A stretch of DNA of 49,170 bases from positions 1 to 49,170 of the forward strand of contig CBFDCQ010000017.1 in assembly GCA_965603355.1 (NCBI GenBank). The letters are read 5' to 3'. A program made the translations under genes and the position numbers. The stretch comes from CBFDCQ01 sp965603355 (GTDB lineage Bacteria; Hydrogenedentota; CAZGCA01; CBFDCQ01). Of the stretch, positions 1-7,427 are shown in pieces. The stretch's first letter is position 1. Every line of letters starts with the position of its first letter. The notes under the pieces are model-generated. The model was not told where the DNA came from, did no database searches, and saw only the letters and a list, made by a program, of their open reading frames with translations.

Positions 1-735
1 TGCATGAACGAGGGGTATAACTCCACCGCGCTCGGTCTTCGCGGCATACCGAAAGCCGCCGAGGAGGTCATGGTATCGCGCGACCTGAGTATCGCGGAAC
101 TTACGAAGGGCCGCGTGCACTTCGCTCATGTGAGCACCGCGCGGTCCGTCGAGCTTATCCGCGACGCGAAAAAACGCGGCCTGGCGGTCACCGCCGAAAC
201 GGCTCCGCACCACTTCGCCCTGACCGACGACGCGCTCAAGACGTACAACACCAACGCCAAGATGAAACCGCCTCTGAGAGAAAAGGATGACGTTGCCGCT
301 ATCAAGGAAGGGCTCAAGGACGGCACGCTCGATGCCATAGCCACCGATCACGCGCCGCACACCGTCGCGGAAAAAGAGGTCGAGTTCGATGTCGCGCCGT
401 TCGGCATTGTCGGACTCGAGACCGCGCTGCCATTGATACTCACCGAACTCGTCGACCCCGGCGTGCTATCGTTGTCGGAAGCCGTAGCCAAGGTCACCGT
501 CAATCCCGCGCGCGTACTGGGCTTACCGCTCGGTGAACTGCGTGAAGGCGGCCCCGCCGACATCACCATATTCAACCCCGACGAACAGATCACCGTCGAC
601 TCATCAAGTTTCGCCTCCCTCGGACGAAACACCCCGTTTGAAGGGTTCAAACTCAAAGGACGCGCCCTCTACACCATCGTCAACGGCATCATCGTCCTCG
701 ACCAAGGCGAACTCGCCATCGCGCCAATCGCCTGA
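1..735 (+). CDS. pyrC: Dihydroorotase, C-terminal part (5' end outside window)
   Basis: This is the C-terminal two thirds of a class I dihydroorotase, the zinc amidohydrolase that cyclises N-carbamoyl-aspartate to dihydroorotate in pyrimidine synthesis. The frame is open to base 1, so the Met at base 4 is internal; it sits in the family stretch around NEGYNSTALGLRG. Visible motifs are HVST, the metal-site region ETAPHHFALTD, the substrate-loop PPLREKDD and the catalytic TDHAPH with its metal-binding Asp. The tail has the usual beta-sandwich ending (GGPADITIFNP, TPFEGFKLKGR). The carboxylated lysine and the first HxH lie upstream of the window. A strong terminator follows at 871-896, but that hairpin belongs to a separate small transcript. 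Only the exact N-terminus is unknown. Confidence 0.95.
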   Translation, partial: CMNEGYNSTALGLRGIPKAAEEVMVSRDLSIAELTKGRVHFAHVSTARSVELIRDAKKRGLAVTAETAPHHFALTDDALKTYNTNAKMKPPLREKDDVAAIKEGLKDGTLDAIATDHAPHTVAEKEVEFDVAPFGIVGLETALPLILTELVDPGVLSLSEAVAKVTVNPARVLGLPLGELREGGPADITIFNPDEQITVDSSSFASLGRNTPFEGFKLKGRALYTIVNGIIVLDQGELAIAPIA

Positions 736-790
736 TGAGAATCTGTCTTGTTCTAATAAGAAGGTCTGGATAGCTCAGTTGATTTTTCGC

Positions 791-819
791 TTGACTTTCA
801 GGCAGGTCTCATGTATATT
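791..819 (+). promoter_or_regulatory. Sigma-70-type promoter for a small transcript
   Basis: TTGACT at 791-796 and TATATT at 814-819 are separated by exactly 17 bp. Transcription would start near 826, at the first base pair of the structured RNA described next. No reading frame follows it on this strand before the terminator at 871-896. Confidence 0.6.
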
Positions 820-825
820 ACTCTA

Positions 826-896
826 TGCAGGTCCGAATCCGGCTATAGTGCCGGGATAGGTCCTGCTACATGCCTCCCGATAAGGGAGGCATTTTA
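826..896 (+). ncRNA. Candidate structured small RNA (about 70 nt)
   Basis: A promoter ends at 819 and an intrinsic terminator closes the unit at 896. The expected transcript starts with an 8-pair stem with one mismatch (827-834 GCAGGTCC with 859-866 GGTCCTGC). A symmetric internal loop follows (GAAT at 835-838, GATA at 855-858), then a 5-pair hairpin (839-843 CCGGC with 850-854 GCCGG, loop TATAGT). The terminator hairpin comes next. I do not recognise a known family: it lacks the SRP tetraloop and the tRNA arms. It lies between pyrC and a convergent DUF3800 gene. Confidence 0.45.
871..896 (+). terminator. Intrinsic terminator
   Basis: TGCCTCCC (871-878) pairs perfectly with GGGAGGCA (884-891) around the loop GATAA, followed by TTTT. 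It ends the small RNA candidate and probably also pyrC read-through. It stops just before the convergent gene that ends at 900. Confidence 0.75.
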
Positions 897-899
897 CTA

Positions 900-1619
900 T
901 CATGGTCGTATGATTCCCTCGGGATCGTACCGCGTCGCTTCCCGCACCAGGATTGGCGATAGCTCCGCAAACCCCTGATCGATGCCATACCTCGTTTTGC
1001 TGTCAAGGGGCCGTTCCTTACGAAGCAGGGCATATGCGGCGAAATCTACGAGCTGGATGAAGTACGATTGGGCGGACCTTTTGAACACAGGATCTTCGAT
1101 GATGCGCGTGATAGGTATATTACGGTATGTCTCGCCGGTATCACGCCAGCGCCCAAACTGGCTCGGGATCGGGTTAAACACCGCCATCTTACGGACTAGG
1201 CGTGTATAGATGACCTCTTTGCCCTCGTCGCAGAATAGAATGGCATGGCTTGCCCACGCCTGAAGCGTCCTGTCCATCCGGTTGAGGATTCGCTCGAAGG
1301 CGCGGCGCTCTCCCTTGCGTGGAAAGGCGACGTTGAACAGTCGCGCCCCAGGCAGTCCGGCGATCAATTGGAGGCCCTGGCGAAAGATGGCAGCCCGCTG
1401 GCTCTTGGTGATAATACGGTCTGATGGGCGTCCCCTGCCTGAAATGAATTTCCAAGCGTGGAGTTCCTTATAAACATAGATACCATAAGTCCGTTTGAGC
1501 TCACGGCGCCACTCCCTGATCTGCTGGAACACCTCACGCCACTCATCGACAGGAATAGCCAAGGCGGAAAAGATACATAACGCCTCATCGCGCGAGTCAT
1601 CCATGTAAATCAGGTGCAT
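900..1619 (-). CDS. DUF3800 family protein
   Basis: A 239-residue protein of the DUF3800 family, which has an RNase H-like fold and no firmly assigned cellular role. Members are frequent in mobile or defence neighbourhoods. The N-terminus shows the family's acidic strand (YMDDSRDEALCIFSALAI) and the C-terminal half has the second acidic patch (FIQLVDFAAYALLRKE), both expected to hold metal-binding carboxylates. The first motif reads YMDDS rather than the more common YxDESG. An AGGA lies five bases before the ATG and a GGAGG overlaps the stop region of the 45-residue zinc-ribbon gene just upstream (1629-1766), so the two are probably co-translated. The function remains unknown. Confidence 0.75.
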   Translation of the reverse strand: MHLIYMDDSRDEALCIFSALAIPVDEWREVFQQIREWRRELKRTYGIYVYKELHAWKFISGRGRPSDRIITKSQRAAIFRQGLQLIAGLPGARLFNVAFPRKGERRAFERILNRMDRTLQAWASHAILFCDEGKEVIYTRLVRKMAVFNPIPSQFGRWRDTGETYRNIPITRIIEDPVFKRSAQSYFIQLVDFAAYALLRKERPLDSKTRYGIDQGFAELSPILVREATRYDPEGIIRP

Positions 1620-1628
1620 TTATTCCTG

Positions 1629-1766
1629 CTATCCTCCCGTGCGAGGTTTGTTGCGGGTGATCTTGAAGTGGCCTCCACAGCCGACGCAGGTGGCAGTCTT
1701 GCCGAGAGCAGCCTTGGGCACTTTCATTTGCTGCCCGCATTCGCAGCCGACCATCAGTGTTGACAT
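1629..1766 (-). CDS. Small zinc-ribbon protein (45 aa)
   Basis: A 45-codon gene beginning MSTLMVGCECGQQMKVP and ending ITRNKPRTGG. It carries two Cys pairs (CxC near residues 8-10 and CVGCG near 28-31), as in a zinc ribbon. It is almost the same as the first 45 residues of the neighbouring 274-residue protein (1798-2622), so it is a paralogue reduced to the metal-binding knuckle alone. It lies 31 bp downstream of that gene and 9 bp before the DUF3800 gene. A stand-alone role, for instance as an adaptor, is only an inference. Confidence 0.7.
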   Translation of the reverse strand: MSTLMVGCECGQQMKVPKAALGKTATCVGCGGHFKITRNKPRTGG

Positions 1767-1797
1767 CGCTGGAATCCCTTGTTCAAGTGTACCGCGT

Positions 1798-2622
1798 TTA
1801 ACCTATTAGCTTTCTTTTTGCCTGCTGAAACTCGTCCTCCGTCAACGCTCCCGAATCACGAAGTTCCACGAGTTTCTGGATCTGCGTGCCGATGTCTTCA
1901 GTAGTTCCTGACGAAGTAGCCTGTTTTGCCTGCTGTATTCTTGCCCTCAATCTCTCCAGATATGGACGATATGCATCTAAATGCGGCTTATGAAGAGGGA
2001 TGCAATTCGATACTCTGAAGGGATCTCTATCCCTACCCAAACTCCAGAAATCCCTGTCTGCAGTGCCTTGGTAGGACGGAGTCAGGATTTCAAGCACAGC
2101 AGTTGTCAATCCCGTATTCATCTCGATACCAGTGATATCCTTATAGTAGAACGCCGTGACCCTAGCACCAAACGTGGCTCCAGCAAGTAATCCGGGCTTA
2201 ATGATAAGAACCCGGTCATGTAGCGCTATCAGAGACTGATTCCATGCGCCGACCAAGCAGAACTGTATGTCCTCACCTTTATTCATGTTCTCACGCACTA
2301 TTCTCGACACCTTCTTACTTAAGATTTCTGTTCCTCCGACAACATCCCTTGACATTCCCTGGCTGCTGCCCTCTCCTTTGTACTTGTCGCAAGGATCGCG
2401 CCACCCTGCCGCTGCACGAATCCTTTCACCAGCCACCTGGGCTTTCGGGTCTTGAGCCGCATTCTCAGGCGCGGGAGGTGCTCCTTGCTCACACGGTGTA
2501 ATGTTCCTCCTGGTGATTTTCAGTTGCTGTCCGCAACCAACGCAGGTGCCCGTTTTGCCGAGAGCAGTCTCGGGCACCTTCATCTTCTGACCGCATTTGC
2601 AGGTGACGATTAGCTGTGCCAT
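1798..2622 (-). CDS. Zinc-ribbon / bacterial PH-like / SHOCT domain protein
   Basis: A 274-residue three-part protein. Residues 1-40 form a zinc ribbon (CKCGQKM, CVGCGQQ). A polar linker follows, then a region around residues 95-220 resembling bacterial PH domains (GEDIQFCLVGAWNQSLIALHD, then VTAFYYKDITGIEMNTG). The last 30 residues are a SHOCT motif (KLVELRDSGALTEDEFQQAK), a short helical module common at the ends of oligomeric or membrane-associated proteins. The ATG lies inside the end of the upstream secreted propeller gene (13-bp overlap), so translation is probably coupled. No enzymatic motif is visible. A role in envelope or cytosolic scaffolding is an inference from the domains. Confidence 0.7.
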   Translation of the reverse strand: MAQLIVTCKCGQKMKVPETALGKTGTCVGCGQQLKITRRNITPCEQGAPPAPENAAQDPKAQVAGERIRAAAGWRDPCDKYKGEGSSQGMSRDVVGGTEILSKKVSRIVRENMNKGEDIQFCLVGAWNQSLIALHDRVLIIKPGLLAGATFGARVTAFYYKDITGIEMNTGLTTAVLEILTPSYQGTADRDFWSLGRDRDPFRVSNCIPLHKPHLDAYRPYLERLRARIQQAKQATSSGTTEDIGTQIQKLVELRDSGALTEDEFQQAKRKLIG

Positions 2623-4997
2623 TGCTCCAAGTGCCTCCGCCTGATCGTGGCGAACAAGCCCACTCCTGCCAGCAAGGCTGCAATTGCCACGAGCCCGAGA
2701 GCGCTTGTTAGTGGCAGTGCGGGAACGCTCTCCGCGTCTGTTGGGTTGTATCCAAACGCAAACTCTGTTCTGTTATTGACACCGTCGCCGTCCCAATCGT
2801 TCAGGCCGTCCAGTACGCCGTCAGGGTTCGGGTCGCCATCGTCACCTGTGCTGTCGGGGTCCTCCGGGTCGAACGGGTTGTCCACTTCCTCAGTGCCAGG
2901 ATCAAGATCGCGCGTCTCGTCATCGTCGGATATCCCGTCACCGTCGGTGTCGAGCCACGGTGGGTCGTACTTGTAGAACCCGCCATCCATACCGGCATAC
3001 AGCGAGCCAGCCAAGACGACGTGCAACCGCTCGATGGGGCCTGCCACTATTTTCCATGTCCTGCCGTAGTTGTGACTTTCGGCGATGTAGCCCTCGCTCA
3101 GGTCTCCTACGCCTGCGTACACGAGCCCTCGCTTGGTGCGCGAGGCGGCCACACAGATCACGGGGGCGCCTTGCCATTCCGGATCGTAAATGTCGGTCCA
3201 GGTTAGACCACCATCGTCGGAACGTCGGAGTTGCTCCCAGCTCCCAGGGTAGGGCGGATCATTATAGGCAGCGTAGACGATCCGTCCGTCCTCGACATCC
3301 ACTGCGATTTCGCGCACCGACCCGCCCTCGAGTCCGCGCAACGTCCAACTCTCGCCCGAATCTTCGCTCCAGTACAATCCCCTATCTGCGGGGTCTTCAC
3401 TGCTTTCAACCGCTGCGTACATGAGTCGGGCCGTGAGCCCAAGCGTATCCGCCTCCGGTACGCGTGCCAGATAGGAAACTTCCGTCTCGGCTACGAGGTC
3501 AACAACCAGTCCTTGGATAAGAGGTGTCTCAGCAAAGGAACTCCAGTCGCTGTCGCTGACAAACAGCCCCGCACTTTCTAGATTAGGTGACGTCCAATCA
3601 AACGCCCCCACGAGAATACGCTCAGGATGATCCAGACTTTCAAGAACGGCGGTATAACTAGTGTCTGCGAAGCCCGGAATACCTCCTTGCGCTGGTTGCC
3701 AAGTCAGACCACCGTCGTGGCTTATGTTGATCCCCTCTCCGAAGTGATAGACAATGTCTTCTGTTTCGGAATCGAAACAAAGGTCCCCGGTAGCAGCGAG
3801 GCCAATACCAGCCATACCGGGGCCTGCTCCGATAACGGTAGTCCAGGTTTCTCCACCGTCAAAAGAAACCGAGACTCCCAGGTCATGGTCTACAACAACG
3901 TGGTTTCTATCCTGACCAACGCGACCGGAACACACGTCGAGTTCTTCAATCCCGGTGTTTCTTCCTTCAATACTCGAAAGATCTGCCGCAAGCACCGCGA
4001 AACCACCTCGACTCCCTCCCACAAATACCTCGTTTGAGTCGAAATGGGATACAATAACTTCAATTGGCCAAAGCAGTTGGCCAACCAGTTGCCAGTCTGT
4101 CCACGTCTGTCCGAAGTCTTCACTTTTCGCGCCGCCGTGTGCAGTAATGTATACCGTGTCCGGTGCTTGCCCGTCCATCGCAAGGTTGGTGGCCCCCTCC
4201 TCAAGCACTGTAACCCAAGTTTCTCCACCATCCTCGCTTCGCCGCAATGTGGTCTCCATAAATCCGCCGGTAGCTAGGATGAGGTTCGGATTGAGCGGGT
4301 GGACTATTATGCTTGACGCTTGAACGTCGTTGACCTTCGTCCAGGCACTGCCGCCGTCTACGCTCTTGTAGATTCCGTGATCTGTCCCCGGCTCCGCGAT
4401 CCTTGCCGACAAGGCAAGGTACATCGTTTGTGGGTCGTTCGGGTGGAAAGCAATTCCTGTTCCGCTTAACGCAGTCAGTGCTGTAGTAACGCCAGGTGGT
4501 GTCACGTCAAGCCAAGTGATGCCACCATCTCTTGAGCGGTAAAGGTATCCATGCCCCACTTCCTCCACGTTACCCGCGGCAAACAGCGTATCTGAATCCC
4601 CGGGCTTGACCGCTATAACGCAGGCCGTCTGAGACATTGCGGCCAGTGAAGTAAGAATGGACCATGACGTGCCGTTGTCCAGCGATCTGTGCTGGCCAAG
4701 ATAGACCGTTGCCGAGTTGTTAACATCATACAAAGCTGTTCCGGCTGTTTCGCCGCTAAAAGGTAGCCGTGTCCAATTCGCTCCTTTATCATGCGTCTCG
4801 TATGCATAAGCTTCATGGCCCCCTCCGACCGCAAGAAACACGTGATTTGCATCAGCGGGATCGACCGCGATCTGGCCAGCGGTTCCACCGTAGAGTCCAA
4901 GGTTCTCCCAGTATGGAATCTGCGCGACCGCGATCGCGCAATGACAAACAGCTAGGCACACTGCAACTGTAAGTGTGAGAAAGTTGCTCTTTTTCAT
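2610..4997 (-). CDS. Secreted Asp-box (sortilin/BNR-like) beta-propeller with TSP3 repeats and C-terminal anchor
   Basis: A 795-residue exported protein. Residues 1-26 are a signal peptide (MKKSNFLTLTVAVCLAVCHC...AQ). The body carries about ten Asp-box turns of the S-x-D-x-G-x-T-W type (SRDGGITW, SEDGGETW, SEDFGQTW, SFDGGETW, SHDGGLTW, SDDGGLTW among them), typical of sortilin/VPS10-like and sialidase propellers. No glycosidase catalytic set is recognisable. The last 113 residues hold Ca-binding DxDGDG repeats, then VPALPL, a hydrophobic helix and RRR, like an IPTL/PEP-CTERM sorting tail. That tail is nearly identical to the one at 5753-6091. GGGGA seven bases before the ATG supports this start. 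The promoter is at 5195-5223, giving a leader of about 190 nt. Confidence 0.85.
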   Translation of the reverse strand: MKKSNFLTLTVAVCLAVCHCAIAVAQIPYWENLGLYGGTAGQIAVDPADANHVFLAVGGGHEAYAYETHDKGANWTRLPFSGETAGTALYDVNNSATVYLGQHRSLDNGTSWSILTSLAAMSQTACVIAVKPGDSDTLFAAGNVEEVGHGYLYRSRDGGITWLDVTPPGVTTALTALSGTGIAFHPNDPQTMYLALSARIAEPGTDHGIYKSVDGGSAWTKVNDVQASSIIVHPLNPNLILATGGFMETTLRRSEDGGETWVTVLEEGATNLAMDGQAPDTVYITAHGGAKSEDFGQTWTDWQLVGQLLWPIEVIVSHFDSNEVFVGGSRGGFAVLAADLSSIEGRNTGIEELDVCSGRVGQDRNHVVVDHDLGVSVSFDGGETWTTVIGAGPGMAGIGLAATGDLCFDSETEDIVYHFGEGINISHDGGLTWQPAQGGIPGFADTSYTAVLESLDHPERILVGAFDWTSPNLESAGLFVSDSDWSSFAETPLIQGLVVDLVAETEVSYLARVPEADTLGLTARLMYAAVESSEDPADRGLYWSEDSGESWTLRGLEGGSVREIAVDVEDGRIVYAAYNDPPYPGSWEQLRRSDDGGLTWTDIYDPEWQGAPVICVAASRTKRGLVYAGVGDLSEGYIAESHNYGRTWKIVAGPIERLHVVLAGSLYAGMDGGFYKYDPPWLDTDGDGISDDDETRDLDPGTEEVDNPFDPEDPDSTGDDGDPNPDGVLDGLNDWDGDGVNNRTEFAFGYNPTDAESVPALPLTSALGLVAIAALLAGVGLFATIRRRHLEQWHS
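2613..2951 (-). repeat. Duplicated TSP3/VPALP anchor module, copy A
   Basis: Coding repeat for the last 113 residues of the propeller protein. It matches copy B (5753-6091) at DNA as well as protein level, with long identical blocks in the middle (GDPNPDGV, NDWDGDGVNNRTEFAFGYN, DAESVPALPLTSALG). The copies diverge at the very ends. Confidence 0.85.
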
Positions 4998-5194
4998 TGT
5001 TCTATCCCCTTTACTGTGTTGAAACAGTTTCAGAATCTAATCGGTAATCTGCGTGGTCAATGCTATAGTGGTAGAAGAATACGGAAGGAAAACAGCTACT
5101 CCGGCACTCCCTCAAGAAGACCACCTCCCCCTTACAACACGAAAAGACAGCTTCTCCCCCCCGAGAGAGGCATACAGGATATGTTCTGGTAAGC

Positions 5195-5223
5195 ATTGTA
5201 ACGGATGTTGCTTGCGGCGTCAA
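5195..5223 (-). promoter_or_regulatory. Promoter of the propeller/zinc-ribbon cassette
   Basis: On the minus strand, TTGACG (5223-5218), a 17-bp spacer, then TACAAT (5200-5195). The same boxes with the same spacing precede the metallo-beta-lactamase gene at 7272-7300, and flanking bases are also conserved (ATGTTCTG just inside the transcript). This suggests the two cassettes share their control. Confidence 0.65.
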
Positions 5224-5299
5224 GCGAAACGATTCTTCTGCAGCTTCCGGTTGCGGATAATTCTTGACATCAACACTACGTTTTCAGCCTCATGCAATT

Positions 5300-5413
5300 G
5301 TAGGGCTGGCACGTTCGCCTTGGCGAATTGCCAGCCGCGGTTGGTGTGCCCAGAGGAGGCTGATGAATACGTGGTACCAGGCGGCGGGCAATCCTTCGGA
5401 CTGCCCGCCCTAC
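5300..5413. repeat. Pair of inverted REP-like palindromes (BIME-like)
   Basis: Two head-to-head copies of a palindrome that begins with GTAG, the hallmark of REP sequences mobilised by Y1 (TnpA-REP/RAYT) transposases. The left copy (5300-5336, plus) is GTAG followed by GGCTGGCA...TGCCAGCC, enclosing TTCGCC/GGCGAA. The right copy (5383-5413, minus) is GTAG followed by GGCGGGCA...TGCCCGCC. The outer ends form the inverted repeat TTGTAGGGC(T/G)GGCA. The element lies between the pseudogene and the promoter of the propeller cassette. It is missing from the matching position of the second cassette. Confidence 0.7.
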
Positions 5414-5479
5414 AACCGGTTGATAATCAGCGCGTTGCGCACATTAGAAGAGGAGGCATCATTCGTGACGCTGAAGCTG

Positions 5480-5762
5480 TTACAGCGAATGGCGCTGGAC
5501 GAAATCCCCAATTCGGGCCTTATCTTCCGGGGAGATGTCCAGAAACACGAGGCCGACCTCTGTTTTTTGCCCTGAACGCGCTTTCTCCGACCAGACAACC
5601 TGCGCTGTACACGAGATGTTGTTCGGATCGTCCGGAAGCGTGAACTCGAGCTGCGGTTCGGCGCCGACCGCGAGAGGGATGTCCATCATGACGCACATCC
5701 CGCCGGCGCTCAGGTTCTTTCACCTGTGGCCTGCATTTGCAGGTTACGATCACTGTTGACGT
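5480..5762 (-). pseudogene. Chimeric zinc-ribbon/PilZ pseudogene
   Basis: The 5' end (5762 downwards) aligns with the small zinc-ribbon gene at 1629-1766, but its ATG has become ACG. After about 14 codons (through CKCRPQVKEP) it joins, out of frame, to the second half of the pilZ gene found at 7428-7748. The PilZ part reads NLSAGGMCVMMD in another frame and runs to the same end, DFVQRHSL. The PilZ N-terminus with its RxxxR-type c-di-GMP contact is missing. The junction lies in a short stretch shared by both parents (AAGAACCTGAGCGCC in the PilZ gene), which fits a deletion between adjacent copies. The open frame from 5698 might still give a 72-residue fragment, but I regard it as decayed. Confidence 0.7.
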
Positions 5763-7123
5763 CGCTTTGCGTGTCTCCCTCTAGCAGCAACAGCCAAGCC
5801 TGTCCCTGCCAGCAACGCCGCAATTGCCAAGGTCCCGAGAGCGCTTGTTAGAGGCAGTGCGGGAACGCTCTCCGCGTCTGTTGGGTTGTATCCAAACGCG
5901 AACTCCGTTCTGTTGTTCACACCGTCACCGTCCCAGTCGTTCAGGCCATCCGGCACGCCGTCCGGGTTCGGGTCCCCATCGTCCCCTGTGCTGTCCGGGT
6001 CCTCCGGGTCAAAGGGGTTCTGAACACCCTCGGTCCCAGGGTCGAGGTCCCGCGTCTCGTCCTCATCTCGCAGGCCGTCACCGTCAGCGTCTATTGGCTC
6101 GACTGCAAAGTCATAGTGTTCACCCCACACCTGAACACTCACTTGGCCGGGGACAGACACGTCATCCACAGCGAGGGGCCATTCGAATGGCACACGTGTT
6201 GCGGTGGACAAGGGATCATAGTCGTGCCTTAGTTCTTGAATGTGCCCCGGGATCGTCACAAGTGGCGTGAGTTTGGTGATGCAATTACGCATGCCAACTA
6301 TGGCTGAAGCAGTGCCACTCTCGTTCACCCAGGCATTAAGAAGCAGGATATCCACCGTTTCTCCGTCGGGCAACGTCTCCGATGACCAATTGTCTCCTGT
6401 GTGCATGATTGTCACGCCCTCAGGGGTTGTTACCTTGTATATTCTCAAGGGCACGCCATGAAATCCGTCATAGGCCTTGACGTGCAGACCAGCCACGGTC
6501 ACCTCCTCATTGGGGGAAAGCCCGATGGTGCCAAAATCTTCCTCCGAAGGTGCTATTACATCCCCGCCAAAACCCACGATTGAACTGATCACGTTCGGAT
6601 CAAGGTGATCGTCGTGCCTGTGGCTAACGAACAGGACTTGGATTTGCTCGAGCACAGCATCTGGAATGCGATAGCTCCACCCGTCATAGGCGTCGACCAA
6701 GTCGAATGCGAAGACCGTATCGGAGGTCTTCACGATAAAGCCATGATTATACGTCGACCAGAGGCGTGCGCCTGTCGGCACAGACTGGTTGATCTCGGAC
6801 TCCACAAACCCCATCATGTTTTCATAAAGGGCTATGATGTCTGGATCCGTACGTGCAGAGTCGTCCTTAAGGTATTCGTCAAGATCCAGTATAGCATTTT
6901 CCCGCTGAGTTTCGTCGCCGGCGGAAGGTGGATTGGTGCGTAGTATTGTCTGGATCTCTGGTGGTGTCAAGGTTTGGCAGACGACAGTCCTGCAAAGCAG
7001 AACGAACAGCAGCAAGATGCTCGCTCTCACTTTAATGCCATATCCATCCTCCTTGTTGCCGGACCGTCCGCCATAGCTGCTGTGACCGCCAAGGCTTCGT
7101 TTCGTCTGCATGTTCTTAAACAT
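5750..7123 (-). CDS. Secreted metallo-beta-lactamase-fold hydrolase with TSP3 repeats and C-terminal anchor
   Basis: A 457-residue exported protein. A hydrophobic export segment (KVRASILLLFVLLCRTVVCQ) follows a polar stretch of about 30 residues. GAGGAG nine bases before the ATG supports the long start. The catalytic domain shows SHRHDDH (the HxHxDH metal motif), MHTGD and IPGHIQE, as expected for a binuclear metal hydrolase of the metallo-beta-lactamase superfamily. The substrate cannot be told. The C-terminal 113 residues repeat the calcium-binding/VPALPL-helix tail of the propeller at 2610-4997, so both proteins are probably delivered to the same surface. The stop overlaps the start of the zinc-ribbon pseudogene, as the propeller's stop overlaps its zinc-ribbon partner. 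The promoter is at 7272-7300. Confidence 0.85.
   Translation of the reverse strand: MFKNMQTKRSLGGHSSYGGRSGNKEDGYGIKVRASILLLFVLLCRTVVCQTLTPPEIQTILRTNPPSAGDETQRENAILDLDEYLKDDSARTDPDIIALYENMMGFVESEINQSVPTGARLWSTYNHGFIVKTSDTVFAFDLVDAYDGWSYRIPDAVLEQIQVLFVSHRHDDHLDPNVISSIVGFGGDVIAPSEEDFGTIGLSPNEEVTVAGLHVKAYDGFHGVPLRIYKVTTPEGVTIMHTGDNWSSETLPDGETVDILLLNAWVNESGTASAIVGMRNCITKLTPLVTIPGHIQELRHDYDPLSTATRVPFEWPLAVDDVSVPGQVSVQVWGEHYDFAVEPIDADGDGLRDEDETRDLDPGTEGVQNPFDPEDPDSTGDDGDPNPDGVPDGLNDWDGDGVNNRTEFAFGYNPTDAESVPALPLTSALGTLAIAALLAGTGLAVAARGRHAKRRQQ
5753..6091 (-). repeat. Duplicated TSP3/VPALP anchor module, copy B
   Basis: Coding repeat for the last 113 residues of the metallo-beta-lactamase-fold protein. 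It pairs with copy A at 2613-2951. The central 70 residues are almost unchanged, while the two catalytic parts upstream are unrelated. The module has therefore been copied or kept uniform on its own. Confidence 0.85.
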
Positions 7124-7271
7124 TGTTCTTGGCTCCTCTTTGTGTTACACGTACCCGAGTCCTGCTACTGCGCGGGCATTCCCAAGAACACTTTATCCAT
7201 CACAAAATGCTGCAATTGTCGCAGTCTCTAATCGGCCCGCAAGAGAGGCGCCAGAATATGTTCTGTTGAGT

Positions 7272-7300
7272 ATTGTAACGAGTCTTCCCTATGCCGTCAA
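7272..7300 (-). promoter_or_regulatory. Promoter of the metallo-beta-lactamase cassette
   Basis: Minus strand TTGACG (7300-7295), 17 bp, TACAAT (7277-7272). It is a duplicate of the promoter at 5195-5223, with the same boxes and spacer length and a shared start region. The leader to the ATG at 7123 is about 140 nt. The 7124-7427 gap holds nothing else I can name. Confidence 0.65.
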
Positions 7301-7427
7301 GCCAAACGGTCTCCCTGCGGCGTCGGGCTGCGGAGGACTCTTGACGGCAAGGTTTCTGTGTTGAACTTGACCAGACGGGGCCGCGCTTCACACACTAGAG
7401 GTGGCATCATTCGTGACGCTGAGGCTG

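Noticed and set aside
763..850. tRNA-like words (GGATAGCTCAGTTG and GGTCCGAATCC)
   Set aside because: No matching acceptor stem or D-arm partner can be formed, and a promoter and another fold explain the region better.
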